From positions 452,001-516,000 of the forward strand of contig OZ025780.1 of assembly GCA_964019425.1 (NCBI GenBank): a stretch of 64,000 bases of DNA. Reading direction: 5' to 3'. A program made the position numbers and the translations under genes. Each line of letters begins with the position of its first letter. The first letter of the stretch is position 1. This DNA is from Flectonema sp. DT1601 (lineage: Eukaryota > Euglenozoa > Diplonemea > Diplonemida > Diplonemidae). The notes beneath the pieces are model-generated. The model searched no databases and had not been told where the DNA came from. It saw only the letters and a list, made by a program, of their open reading frames with translations. Below are positions 42,508 to 53,255 of this stretch, in pieces.

Positions 42508-43836
42508 ATTTAATGAGGGAGGGGACACCCTATCTGACAATGGTATGATGGATTAATTAACGATCTACACAAAAAAAAAAAAAAAAAAAAGAAAAGTTTA
42601 GAAGCTGTCGACTTTGACTTTCTTTCTCCGCTTTTCCATCACCAGGTTTCTCGTATTACTGTAAAAAAAAGAAAAAGATCTAAAAATAAAAAAAAATGGA
42701 AGAATGTTTTTTTTTTTTTTTTTTTGGAAATACATTCACAACACAACAGTGACTTGGTCACAGCAGCTGCCTTTTTTTTTTAATGTTTATTTTTTTTTTT
42801 TTAAAAAAAACTGTTTAGATTGGTGTCTCGGGTAGTTATTTATCGCAAGTATAGAGTACCTGTGCAAGTGAAAGTGACAAAGGAGAACACATCAACAAAA
42901 ACAAAAAAAAACTTCACAAAATACACATTCTACCTACATAATATTTTTTTTTTAATTCTTCCCGCACCCAAGGTCTGTCACTCACTCACAAAAAAACGTG
43001 ATCCATCAGACTGTGATACCGAGGCTAGGGGGAGGATAGTTGTTTTTTTATTTTCGTAAAAAATACAACGTTTCTTTTTTGCATCATTATCTGCTTAAAA
43101 CACGTAGCCTTTTGGAGTAATCTATTTAGGTATCGAGAATAATCCATATACCTCTTCACCTCTATTCTCTCTCTCATTAATGTGGTGTAGAAAAGGGGGG
43201 AGAGACGACGGAGTTGGTTTTTTTTTTTTTTTTTTTTTCCTTTTTTTTCCCCTTTTTTTTTCCCTTTTTTTATCCTATAACTGGAAGTTACAAATATTTA
43301 AAACAGTGCAATGACTAAAAGAAAAACGGGGAGAGAAGGGGGGGGCGGAAAAAAAAAAAGGGGGGGAAGGGGAATCACTACCAAACCGTACCAAAATGAA
43401 ATTTACCAAAATGAAACATCGAAAGGGACATTAAAAGGATAATGGGAGTTCCCTATAGTAAATAAATTTGGTCCCATAGGACCTTCCTTTTTAGGGGGGG
43501 ATTTTGGCTTTTTGCGGTTGTCTACAATAAATCTATTTATCTATGCAACCAAGAATCTCAGTAGTATTTTTCATGCACATCTTTCATTATGAGAAAGGAC
43601 ACCTTATGAGAGTCATACACACCGGGCCCTCTTATGTGTGTGCCTTCCTCTCTTCCCAACAAAAAAAACGAACGTAGTTTTATTGCTCCACACTACACTG
43701 TGATGAATGATGTCGAGTGTTTGGTTTTTTTTGTTATTTTTTGAGAATTCTCTTATGCAATCACAGCCTTCTATTTTATTAGGATAGACTTATTTTATGT
43801 ATTGAGGGAAGTCAAGAACCGACACACGTGTTGTGT
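42508..43836. other. Homopolymer-rich spacer between Sec1 and the TIG-NSF gene
   Basis: This 1.3-kb stretch has T tracts (42708-42725, 42788-42801, 43219-43238), G/A-rich runs near 43337-43375 and a short GGTCC/GGACC stem near 43471-43484. The TIG-NSF acceptor (ATTGTCAG) is at 42534-42535. No gene is supported. Confidence 0.45.
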
Positions 43837-45887
43837 TTATAATTCTGACAGGCTGGACAGAAATGATCGATAGCCTCCGAGAGATGTGCTGCCAACAATG
43901 ACCTCTACCTCTTTATCAGAGATGACTTCTGCAATGGCTCGGGATTCAGCATATGTGATGCCACCAATTACGAAAATATAAACACGATTTTTACACTTTG
44001 TAAGTGACCAGGGAAGAGCTGAAGGGAAAGTTGTGGCTGTGTTTGATGATGATGTGGATTTGGCATCAGTATTTCTAAGAGAAGCACCCCACTGAGAACG
44101 TGTTTGAGCACCATCTCTTGTTCGTAATGATTTTCTACCTGCAGTGCTGGTTGAGCCGACAGCTTCTCTGGAAGGCTCTTCTTGAAGAACATGAGGGCAT
44201 TCGGCTTCTGATAGACTTCCCGTTACTAAGTGTTCAGCCATAGTTCTTAAAGGTGAGATGTATCTGCTCCAGTCATACGCAGTGGATTCGCTCTTTCCTT
44301 TCTTCTTTTTAGTTTTACCGACTTGGTACCATTTCTTCTTCTCAGTCGTCACATCTAATTGGCTTAAATTATTTATTAGTATCGGAGTAGTTATTAGTGC
44401 GTTCTTCTCCCAAGAAGCATTTCCATTACAGCGAGTTGAATTTAGTCCCTGAATCCACTTTGTTTGACGATCACCAGAAACAGGACCCTGTGTGATTATA
44501 TACAACAGAAGCAATCGAAGTTTATTCGTGTATGTGTTTGATGGTTCTACCGAGTTCATGTATTCGTCTAGGTTTTTTTTAATGCCTTCTTTGTCAATCT
44601 ATTTTTTTATTTTATTTTTTTTTTTTTTTTAAAGTGACAAAAAAAATAATAACTTACCTTTGTTCCATCTGCTGCTTCGTGTGTTGCAAGCGTCTGTTCT
44701 AAATCACAAACAGTATCGAGTCCACATTTAGTCATGAGATTCATTAATGCACGATGTAGTTCTATGTGAGCCTTGTAGGACTTAATCTGAGCTGTGATGT
44801 GTGGGGTTTCCTGAATAGCCGCAGAGATTTGAGTAGTAGTGACCTCCGATGCGTTCTGTTTTCGAATATTCAGAGCTTTGCTATTTGAGACCAGTTCATT
44901 TAATTCTTTTGATAGCACGTCTCCGTTGTCAGCAATGTGAGAATGTCTCATTCTGCACCAAATCTCGTTGTCTTCATCAAATCGAAGAGATGACTTACTT
45001 TGAGGACCATCTCCCGACATGGTTACCGTCGCTCTGGTTGGGACACTTTCATCAAATTTCAACTTCACTGATGAATTATCCGGAGGCTGGTCCGCAAGCA
45101 TCGCCTGATACGTTAACTCATGTAGTAACGGTCCTATGCAGTCAAGTGACCTGTCAAGTACTAATAATGGTACTGATGTTGATGGTGGGACAGCCATGTC
45201 AATTCTTTCTGATTGAACTTTACTGAGTGTTGTTGCTAATAAGTGAGAAGCAGCACATTTACCTCCCTTTTGATGTCTTATTGAGACGGTGTCTCCCATG
45301 GTTAAGATCACGTCCATTAACTGATGGGCAATTCTGGTTGTGATCTCTTCAGTGTCTCCTTTTGCTTTTGAAAAGAAGAACGACAAATCATTCGGGATTT
45401 GAAGATTAAACAAATGAGGTTCCACAGCTAAGAATTCCACACTAAGAGACTTCAGAGTTTTTAAGTGTGATGTCAGTACCTTTGCTTCTTGTAAAGGACG
45501 AAGGTACTGAGACTTAACTTGTGAAGTAAAAAAGACATGCGCTTCAGCATAAGGCTTTGCCTTCCAACCTTTATCTTTTGAAGGCGTCCAATCATTTATT
45601 ATAAGAGAGATATTCTTTGCCGTACACTGACATAGATAGATTACGGGATTTCTTGCTAGGAATTGTCTACCGTTGCTTAAATTTTCAACCAACGGTACGC
45701 CATGTCTGGTTAGATCGTTTACCTTGTAGATACACTCTAATATAGACAGTGACCAGTCATCACATACTAATACACAACCCAGTTGTTTTACTGCTTCATT
45801 TGGTGCGCTGAATACTTCGTTCTCAAAACGTTCTCTAACTGCCTTCATCAACCCCGGGGGTTGGGGTGTTCGCCTTCCCTGTTGCAT
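43837..45887 (-). CDS. Sec1/Munc18-family SNARE regulator
   Basis: Two exons (45887-44658 and 44598-43837) are joined across a 59-nt intron with a GTAAGT donor; the product is 663 aa. SM proteins bind syntaxins and SNARE bundles and are needed for vesicle fusion. The domain-2 hallmark LLVLDRSLDCIGPLLHELTYQAM and the late blocks YDWSRYISPL and FVIGGITYAESRA...VIVGST are characteristic. The N-terminal arm VLVCDDWSLSILE fits domain 1. The length is normal for Sec1, Munc18 or Sly1, and it most resembles the syntaxin-binding plasma-membrane type, though this is not firm. An acceptor (TTCTTTTTCACCCAG) ends 16 nt before the ATG. It lies immediately upstream of the NSF-type gene in transcription order. 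Confidence 0.92.
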
Positions 45888-46307
45888 TATTGAGGAAGGG
45901 TGTCTGGGTGAAAAAGAAAAATGAAGTTTAAATATAAAAAAACGGAAACCCCTACAGATCTACCCCCCAGGTTTGGAGAAACATATACTACGGCCTCGGC
46001 CTTCTTTAGCTTTTTTTTCCCCCTGAATATGTGTTTAAATCGGCAAAATTGAAAGCGACGCACTTTCATCACATAACTAACTATGTACCTGTGTGAGAAA
46101 TGAGAAAGGGATTCATAATGTGATTATTAAAAAATAATTTTAAAAGTAATTATCAAAGAAAAAAAAAAAAAAAAAAAAAAAAAGAAGAGAAGAGAAGAAG
46201 AAAAAAAAAGAATCTCCTGCAACCAAAAAAAAAAAAAAAAAAAAAAAACCAAACTATTCCTAGAAAACACAAACAGGAATCAAAAACAACATCAGAGTTT
46301 TTTCTAT

Positions 46308-46765
46308 GTTAGTAGGCACACGGTCTATTTGTTTATAACGCAGATCACTCCATTAGTAGCAGTCATCCCATATTGGTTCTATTTCCAGAGATAATTAACA
46401 CACGGCATCTAAAAACATTATAGTACAGGAAAATGTCTCTTTATGTGTTAGTTACTTTTGGTACGATCAAAAAGTAAGGGATAATTAACATATGGCACCC
46501 AGCACACTGGTCTATTTAGTTAGAGTAGATATTTGTTTGTGGTAATGCGCCCACGGGGGGTACACACACAAGGAAAAACATTAAAAACCTTTTTTTTTGC
46601 AGAGCATTGAGATTCTTTTTTTTTTTTAGAGCGTGGGGGGAAAATAAAAAAAATAAAATAAAAATGTCGAAAAATTCTGTAACTTTAGGAAGGGAAGTGA
46701 CAAAGGTCGACTTTTAGTACAGAGATAATCAGAGTTAGGGAAACAGCACATGGTCTAGAAATCGA
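46308..46765. repeat. Three diverged noncoding repeats
   Basis: The phrases AGGCACACGGTCTATTTGTTTA (first 20 bases at 46310-46329), CACACTGGTCTATTTAGTTA (46500-46519) and GCACATGGTCTAG (46747-46759) recur, together with GATAATTAACACACGGCA, GATAATTAACATATGGCA and GATAATCAGAG. Spacing is irregular (about 100-240 bp), so these look like decayed copies of one sequence. Confidence 0.4.
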
Positions 46766-47311
46766 AACATGATGCGCAGGATGGTTGTCCCTTCCACTTC
46801 CCCTTCTCACCAATCACCGTACAACGTTAAAAGACGAAAAACTCCTCTTTTTAACGTATACAGTGAAAGAGAACGAAAGGGGAAAAAGAAAGGGAAAACG
46901 AGGGGTGAAAAAAAAAAAAAAAAAAAAAAAAAAAGGAGTGGGGGGAAAAAGTGACATACAGGAACTTCAAAAAAAAAAACAACATAACAAAGAAAAAGGA
47001 AAGGTACTTTTTTCTCTTTTTTTTAAAAATAATTGCTGCGTAACTGGTAGTAGCTGGAAGATAGACCGCATGCGTCAGAGGAATAAATCCAAACGCCGTA
47101 ATTATTTTGAAGAAAATAAGCTGGAGATTAAAACCAAGAAGGAAATTTCAAGAAAAGAAAAACAATAAACGAAAATAACGCAATAGTAGCCACTGGTTGT
47201 TTCCTTTTTTTTTTTCTTTTTTTTTTTTTATTATTAACCTGTGACACAAAACATTGTTAAGATGTTTATTTAAAAAAAACAAAAAAAAAAAAGTGAAATT
47301 TTTGGAAAGGG

Positions 47312-47342
<31 letters not shown>

Positions 47343-48784
47343 GGGTTTTGTTTGCACACAATTGGAAACAAAAAAACTTGAAAACTAATTGTTTCTCTTT
47401 CAGAACAAGAAAAACTCAAAAGATAATAACTGCACAGGAACGATAACGTAACATCTGTTACAGACACAGTAACTATCTCTTGTAACTCAACTAAACCTTT
47501 TGAAGTAACTACAAGAGCAACTGAGAATCCAATTTTCAGCGCTTTTTGGATTTTTTTCTTCGGCCGACAAACATCCTTCGAAATCTTGTTTTTTAAGAAA
47601 TGAAGATTCGTTAAACCGGCAAAAAGGAAGAGTAAGTTTTTTTATAAATAAAAAAAAAAAAAAAAAAAAAGTGTTGATCGCACGGAGCTTGTTTCCGGCT
47701 TTATGGTGCCTTTTACAAGAAAATAATATATCCTCGACAACCTTAGTAACAATTTTTTTTTTTTTCTTTTTTCTAGAAAGGGGGGAGAGTCTTAGTGATT
47801 CTGACGAAAATACACATTCCGCAAGACATGTTATTTGTTTGGGAGTATTCTTAAAAATAATTTATTTCAGATTCAAACCCAAAATAAAAAAATAAAAAAA
47901 TAAACTCCCAGAGCCGTCTGGTGAGTTGCAAGTCATCTTCCTCAACAAGTCGACTTTGCAAATTTAAAAAAAAAAAAAAAAAAGAAGAGGAAGAGGAAGA
48001 GGAAAAAAAAAAGATATCATCGAGGGAAGCCTATTACGATATTTGTTCATATCACAAAACAAACAATTTCGAAGAGGGCATGTGTGCAAAAAAGAAGAAA
48101 AAAGGGGGGAAATTTGAAGAGGGGAAGTAATTAAATAAAACGAAATCACTGTAAGAAATACTGACCTCAATTATAAACGACGATGCTTTTAATTGGTACA
48201 ATTTCTTGACAGGTGAAACGACAATGAAAAGAGAGAGAGAGTAGGGGGGAAAACGTGATAAGAGTATGAGTTAGTTAGTTAGTATGACTTTGATTATCCG
48301 CCAAAAACGAAAAATCATTTCGTCAACACCCGAACAGGGGAACGAGGAAATTAGGAAATTTTTTTTTTTTTTTTATACACAAAAAAGATTCCGTTTGAAA
48401 TTTTTTTTTTTTTTTAAAAAAGATCGACACCCAGCAACAGCTGGGGATCAATTTATGTATCTAAGCCAGGAAACTTAGTTCTTCAATGCTGGTAGTGTAG
48501 TCAGAAAGTGATGCTCACTTCTTTATTCAACCAACAAAAACATTCCATCTTGATCCAAATCAAGAGTACTTTTTAAAATACTAAATTAACTCTGTACTTG
48601 TGAAGGAGATAACCTACTTAGCAACAGCTGAGTGAGGTCATCTTCACTGGGATGAGGAATCATTTTGGGACGTCTAAAAACACGATTCGAGTAAAATTAT
48701 TAAAGTTTTTTATATATAAAACAAGAATAGGGGAAAAAAAAAAAAAAAAAAAAATTACCTCGGAAAAAAAAAAACAATCTTTTT

Positions 48785-49609
48785 CTTTTGGTTTTAAATA
48801 AACCAAAGACAGGTTCCTCATGAAACTTAGAGTCTTAGAGCAGAAATTAAATCAGTTGTGGGGGTGAAACTTTGACAATGTAAAAACAATAACAACTTTT
48901 AGGTATTTAAAAACAAAATTAATATCAAGTACTTGACTGAAAGATATTGTTGCGGGAGGGGTGTTTTTTTTATTGGGGTCTTGTTGTTGTTTTCGGGGAA
49001 ACCACAAACTAAAGAACAGAATTAGGACATCCTTTTTTTCTTTTGGTATGTTTCAACACAACCAAAGATAAGGGAAGTAATTAAGAACAGATACATTTGT
49101 ATGGTTGATCACCAACCAAAAAGTGTATGGAAGACAGGTGTGAAGGATAAAGACGCAAATCTAAAAAAGAGGATTAATCGAGTTATTTATTAAGAGACGT
49201 CAGGGTAGCCAAAACTTTTTTTTTTTTTTTTTTTTTTTTTGGAAAAAAAAAAAGCTCACCTCTACCCAGACTCGCAGACTTGCAGTGTGAAGAGACGACC
49301 GATGACCAATTTAATCACATACATACCCTTTTCAATCACTCAATACAACGCTGCAAGTACAGCTGATGGGAAAACTAATTCTACGTTGTGTGATCTCACC
49401 AACGACAGGGGCGGTGAGGGATCACACTTCTATTTAGGAAACCAAGCCCCATTGGATAAGAAGCCCAGCAAAAGAAAACTAAATTACCTACTTGGGAAAC
49501 TACAATTGAAGAAAGGGTTGGCGTCGCAATTTTTACATTTGCGTTCTTTGTTTTGATTTGTTTTTTGTTGTTATCGGTGTTGTCTTTTGGTCGTACAGTC
49601 AACCAAAGA
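48785..49609. repeat. Three copies of a CTTTTGGT/ACCAAAG hairpin
   Basis: The same stem occurs at 48785-48808, 49040-49067 and 49584-49608 with different loops (from about 5 to 13 nt). The stems agree while the loop sequences do not, which argues for conserved secondary structure rather than a simple sequence copy. Confidence 0.4.
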
Positions 49610-50398
49610 GGGTATAAAAAGTAAGTAGTAGTAAAGAATACCAAAATCATCTTTTTCAAAAGTGTTAAGTTATATTTTTTTTTTATATTTTTATATTTTT
49701 TTTTATTTATTTATTTTGTTCATTTATCCAAAAATCAGGGAATCAGTATTTTTTTTTTTTTTTTTTTGTTATCATTAATTGGAAAAAAAAAAAACAAAAA
49801 AAAAAAAAAAGAGAAACTAACTAATTCCCTTCCATCTTATATAACCAACAAAAATGAAAGAGGAAAAAAAACGGGGAGAGAGAGAGAGAAAAATTTTTAT
49901 TAATTTACTGCAGAATAGACACGCTAAGCTTCTCAGCAACACCTGCAGAACAGACTCAGAGAGGATGTATAAGAGAAAGGGGAAAAATAACTTTTTTTTT
50001 TTTTTTTTTCCAGGCAAATCAGGTCACGGAGGGTGCACCTAAGCATCTTTAAAAAATTGTTTCCAAAAAAAAGTTTTTTTCGGCTAGAAAACAGCCGAAT
50101 AAAATAGGAAACACGTCACATATAGGGTTCAATTGTGTGTTAACGGAAAATCCATCCGAAAGAAACTCAATGAAAAAAAGGGAGAACAAATAGTAAAAAG
50201 TACCTATTTGAAAACATGCGAGGAAAAAGGATAATTTTAAAAAAAAAATGCTACTTTATTGTTGAAGTGTTTTTTTTTTTTTTTTCTTTTTTTTTTTTTC
50301 CTTTTACAGCTGTAAAAAATTCCTTTGAATTGACACAGCTATCAGTAAGACACCCACCCTTGACAGGTGAGTCCAACCCCAAAAGGGAAACGAGAGGC

Positions 50399-50611
50399 CT
50401 ACTGGTCACACTTTTCTTCTATCGAAGAACAAGGCGACAATGAATGTTGCGACTGTGCATCCGACCACTCTCTCACTATTCTCGCAGCTCTTTTTTGACG
50501 CCTCTTTGAGAGGTCAGCTTTTGTACGCTTTGATCTTTTCACATCGTTGTTTATAAAAGACAACGCAGTAATAGCTCCGGCACCGAGTGCAAGAAAGTGA
50601 AGAGACGACAT
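50399..50611 (-). CDS. Small N-anchored basic protein (70 aa)
   Basis: The frame starts MSSLHFLALGAGAITALSFI, a single hydrophobic segment, followed by a strongly basic helix (KRSKRTKADLSKRRQKRAAR) and a Ser/Gln/Cys tail. An acceptor-like TTCTCATTCAG ends 26 nt upstream, as at the other genes. The shape suits a small membrane protein of mitochondria or ER with a basic exposed arm. It matches no family I recognise. Its upstream side borders the inverted-repeat element at 50723. Confidence 0.45.
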   Translation of the reverse strand: MSSLHFLALGAGAITALSFINNDVKRSKRTKADLSKRRQKRAARIVREWSDAQSQHSLSPCSSIEEKCDQ

Positions 50612-50722
50612 TTTTTGTTTGTTTTGGTAAAAAAGTGCTGAATGAGAACTAAATTTGAATTAAGAATCATCCCTACTAAGGTAAGTTAGAATACGAGTTT
50701 ACTATAAAAAAAGTGCACTAAT

Positions 50723-51488
50723 CATAGATGGAAGTGCCCTCCAAATTTGGAGGGCGCCTGGTGAAAATCAGCCACAAAAATTTGTAGGGCCAAAATAGGG
50801 CCATTGTAGGGCCAAAATAGGGCCAAAATAGGGCGCTGGAGGGCGCGTAGGGCGCTTTTTTAATTAAATTTAATATAATGCCGAGCTCATTTTGACACAC
50901 CCCTGCCCTCAGCGAGGGTCGAATCGCATCTTATTTGACTTTTCTCCGGTTCGCCCGATCAAATGCGTCTCTGGGATATCAGTTTACTTGCCACCAGTAA
51001 ACTTCTTTTTTTTCTCACACGGTACCGTGAAGACCGGCCTATTAACAGGTTAGCAAGAACGCACTCTCCCTCCTCGAATCCCTTATATTCGACTCGGTGC
51101 ATTCTGCGGGCTAATCAGCTCCTTGTAGATCCGGGATGCATCGTCCACTGAAATGAGTTTCAGCTTCAGGGATTGCAGCAGGCCCGGAAGCTCTCAAGGA
51201 GTGGCCCATTGTTTTTGCCATTGTTCACCTCCGACCATGACCTGGAGGTCTCAGGTTCGAACCCCTTGACACCCTTTTTTTTTTTCGAAAGACTGCCAAG
51301 CATGTCAAAAAAAATTTTTTTGGCTTCTGCGTCAAAATACTTGTGCGTCAGTGTAAGTCCCCGTCAACTTAGCTGTCTTATAGTAATAAAAAAAGTAAAA
51401 AAAAGCGCCCTCCAAAATAATATTTATATTAAAAGCGCCCTACAAGCGCCCTACACGCCCTCCAAATTGTAGGGCACTTCCATCTATG
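50723..51488. mobile_element. 766-bp foldback DNA element with terminal inverted repeats and 6-bp duplication
   Basis: Both ends begin CATAGATGGAAGTGCCCT, followed by CAA-TTTGGAGGGCG, in inverted orientation. They are flanked by ACTAAT on each side (50717-50722 and 51489-51494), a probable target-site duplication. Subterminal arrays of TAGGGC(C/G) motifs face inward (50785-50855 and 51403-51460). The interior has no transposase frame, so this is a non-autonomous (MITE-like) element. It contains a pol III B-box-like GGTTCGAACCCC at 51254-51265, a possible A box TGGCCCATTG at 51202-51211 and a T tract after it. The superfamily is not assigned. Confidence 0.8.
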
Positions 51489-51518
51489 ACTAATAATAAA
51501 AAAAAAAAATTTAAAAAA

Positions 51519-51645
51519 ATTATAAAAACACAATTGTTCTGCTGTTCCATAATACACCGCGGAATATGTAGTTTCAGGAGCCTTAATTTTATACTACTTG
51601 TCCCTCTTAGGCCTTCATCTGTAAGTTCTAAGGGACTTCATTCCA
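51519..51645. repeat. Dispersed noncoding repeat, copy C (fullest copy)
   Basis: This is the longest copy of the family also seen at 20567-20655 and 23721-23805. It runs from TTATAAAAACACAATTG through CTGCTGTTCC, TAGTTTCAGGAGCCTTAAT and TACTACTTGTCCCT to a conserved stem: GTCCCTCTTAG (51600-51610) with CTAAGGGAC (51628-51636). It lies about 25 bp past the end of the inverted-repeat element but outside its target duplication. Confidence 0.75.
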
Positions 51646-51858
51646 GTTAATTAATAAATCGGATTTATCAATTGGTCCATTTTCACCTGACAAAAAGTAA
51701 ATAATAACATCACAACTCACACTATTCAACAAGACTGGAAGGTGTACTTCTGAGGTGTAAATAGCACACTTATGGCTGGCTTCTTTGTTTTTTTTTTTTT
51801 TTTTTGTTTTTTTGTCTTCCGTCTCCTCCACATATTCGAAGAACAGTTTATTTGTGTA

Positions 51859-52168
51859 TCAGCTGCCTTCGATGCTTTTGCGAGCGTAGGCTGCTGCTAC
51901 TCCTCCAGACTGGTGGGGGTTGATTTTTTTTTTTGTATTCAAAAAAAAAAAATAAATAAAAATATATCCACGAATCGACTAAGAATAATGGACATACCGC
52001 AGAACCAGAGTGTATACTTTGAAAGACGCTTGATGCTTCCATACTCCCTGCTACTGATGGTCTAGCATAGTCAGTAACCATATCATTATTGTTGATTGGA
52101 TTTTGAGCCAGTGTTGGAACATCGAGAGTTCCCCAATCACCTGCAAGTACACGAGCGCTATGCACCAT
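51859..52168 (-). CDS. Small two-exon protein (73 aa)
   Basis: Exon 1 (52168-51998) and exon 2 (51909-51859) are joined across an 88-nt intron with a GTATGT donor and a T-rich tract ending CACCAG. The joined frame is exactly 74 codons including the stop. The protein starts MVHSARVLAGDWGTLDVP and ends in a Gly/Ala/Ser-rich helix (SGGVAAAYARKSIEGS). No signal peptide, membrane segment or known domain is seen. An acceptor (CACAAATCAG) ends 10 nt before the ATG. Correct splice sites, the frame and the leader together support a real gene. Confidence 0.6.
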
Positions 52169-53255
52169 CTTTGTGTATCTGATTTGTGATGATAGGGGAA
52201 AAAAAATCTATTTTTTTTTTTTTTTTAAATATTTTTCCATCACATCATCTCAACTTAAGACAAGCAAGTAATCTGTTGAAAATAAAATAATAAATTCAGT
52301 TAAATCAAAAACAATAAACAACAACAACAGAAAAACAGTAAAATAACTAAACTACAGAAAGAGCCTATCGTCTTAGGGCATGCGACTGCGACGAATAAAA
52401 AAAATCACACACGAAAAAACACAGTCTGCAAGATTTCAGTAAGCCTTATGACCTAACGAATCCTAGAGCTGTGATGTGTATGTCTATGTATTCATAAGGG
52501 TTTCCCTTCACAAAAAAAAAAGAAAGGGGAAAAAAAAACCAATCCAGCCTTATATTGAACGCAGCTCATGGTCATAGAGACCGCTAAGCAATTAGAAATA
52601 ACGGCTTTCAATCTGAATAGTTTCTTCTCCCGACTACGTCGGTACAAACAAAAAAAAAAAAAAAAAAAAAAAAACAGAGATTCCATATCAAAGCCTACTA
52701 TTCAGAAATGAACACTCACAGATGAAATGGAAGCGTGTTTTTTACTCTTATAATGAGGCTGACAGAGTACCAAAAAGAATACCAAAAAAAAACCAATTTG
52801 GGAAGCAGGTTGGAGGGCTCTACGACTCACAACCAAGTACATAGTTAATACATACATAATGGAGAAAGCCGAAACAAAATCTAACTAAAGAAAAAAAAAA
52901 AGAGCTTCGGGTTGTTCCAAAAAAAAAAAAAAAAAATCGTTTGTGCAAAGAAACTGTAAAACACGATTCGATATGACAAGAAAAAGAAAATAAAGCTTTT
53001 TTCTAAGAAGAGGGAAATCAATCTAGGGTATAGCGAAGGAGAAGTATGTAAAAGGTAAAAAGTCATCAGAACAGACTTGTAAACATTCTGAGCAGTGAAT
53101 GTTAAGAAAGAAAGGTTTAACGGAGCTCCATATTATTTTCTATGTTTATCCATGAAGGTATGTGAAATGTTAATTGCATTTAAAGAAGAACAATTGAGCG
53201 ATGAAACTGTGCATCTCATGCGTCTGTCGATTTGGTCCAATTTCAAGTGAAGAAA
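52169..53255. other. Spacer downstream of the cadherin-like gene
   Basis: This 1.1-kb AT-rich stretch has A/T homopolymers (52210-52226, 52648-52674, 52920-52936). Apart from the acceptor of the 73-aa gene at 52179-52180, I see no gene or structured repeat. Confidence 0.5.

Larger units (their letters stand above)
45888..50398. other. 4.5-kb gene-poor stretch with recurrent hairpins and diverged repeats
   Basis: No gene is supported here. The sequence is dominated by A and T tracts up to about 26 nt (46160-46182, 47316-47338, 49217-49241). Structured exceptions are three diverged repeats at 46300-46770 sharing the phrases GATAATTAACA and GGTCTA, three CTTTTGGT/ACCAAAG hairpins (48785, 49040 and 49584), and CCCAGC/GCTGGG near 48428-48445. 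Confidence 0.5.

Noticed and set aside
46769-47168. Lys-rich frames over A tracts (also many Phe-rich frames elsewhere)
   Set aside because: Translations of homopolymers with no domain or leader.
51190-51285. A tRNA gene
   Set aside because: The B box is good but the T-stem and acceptor stem do not pair, so it is at most tRNA-derived.
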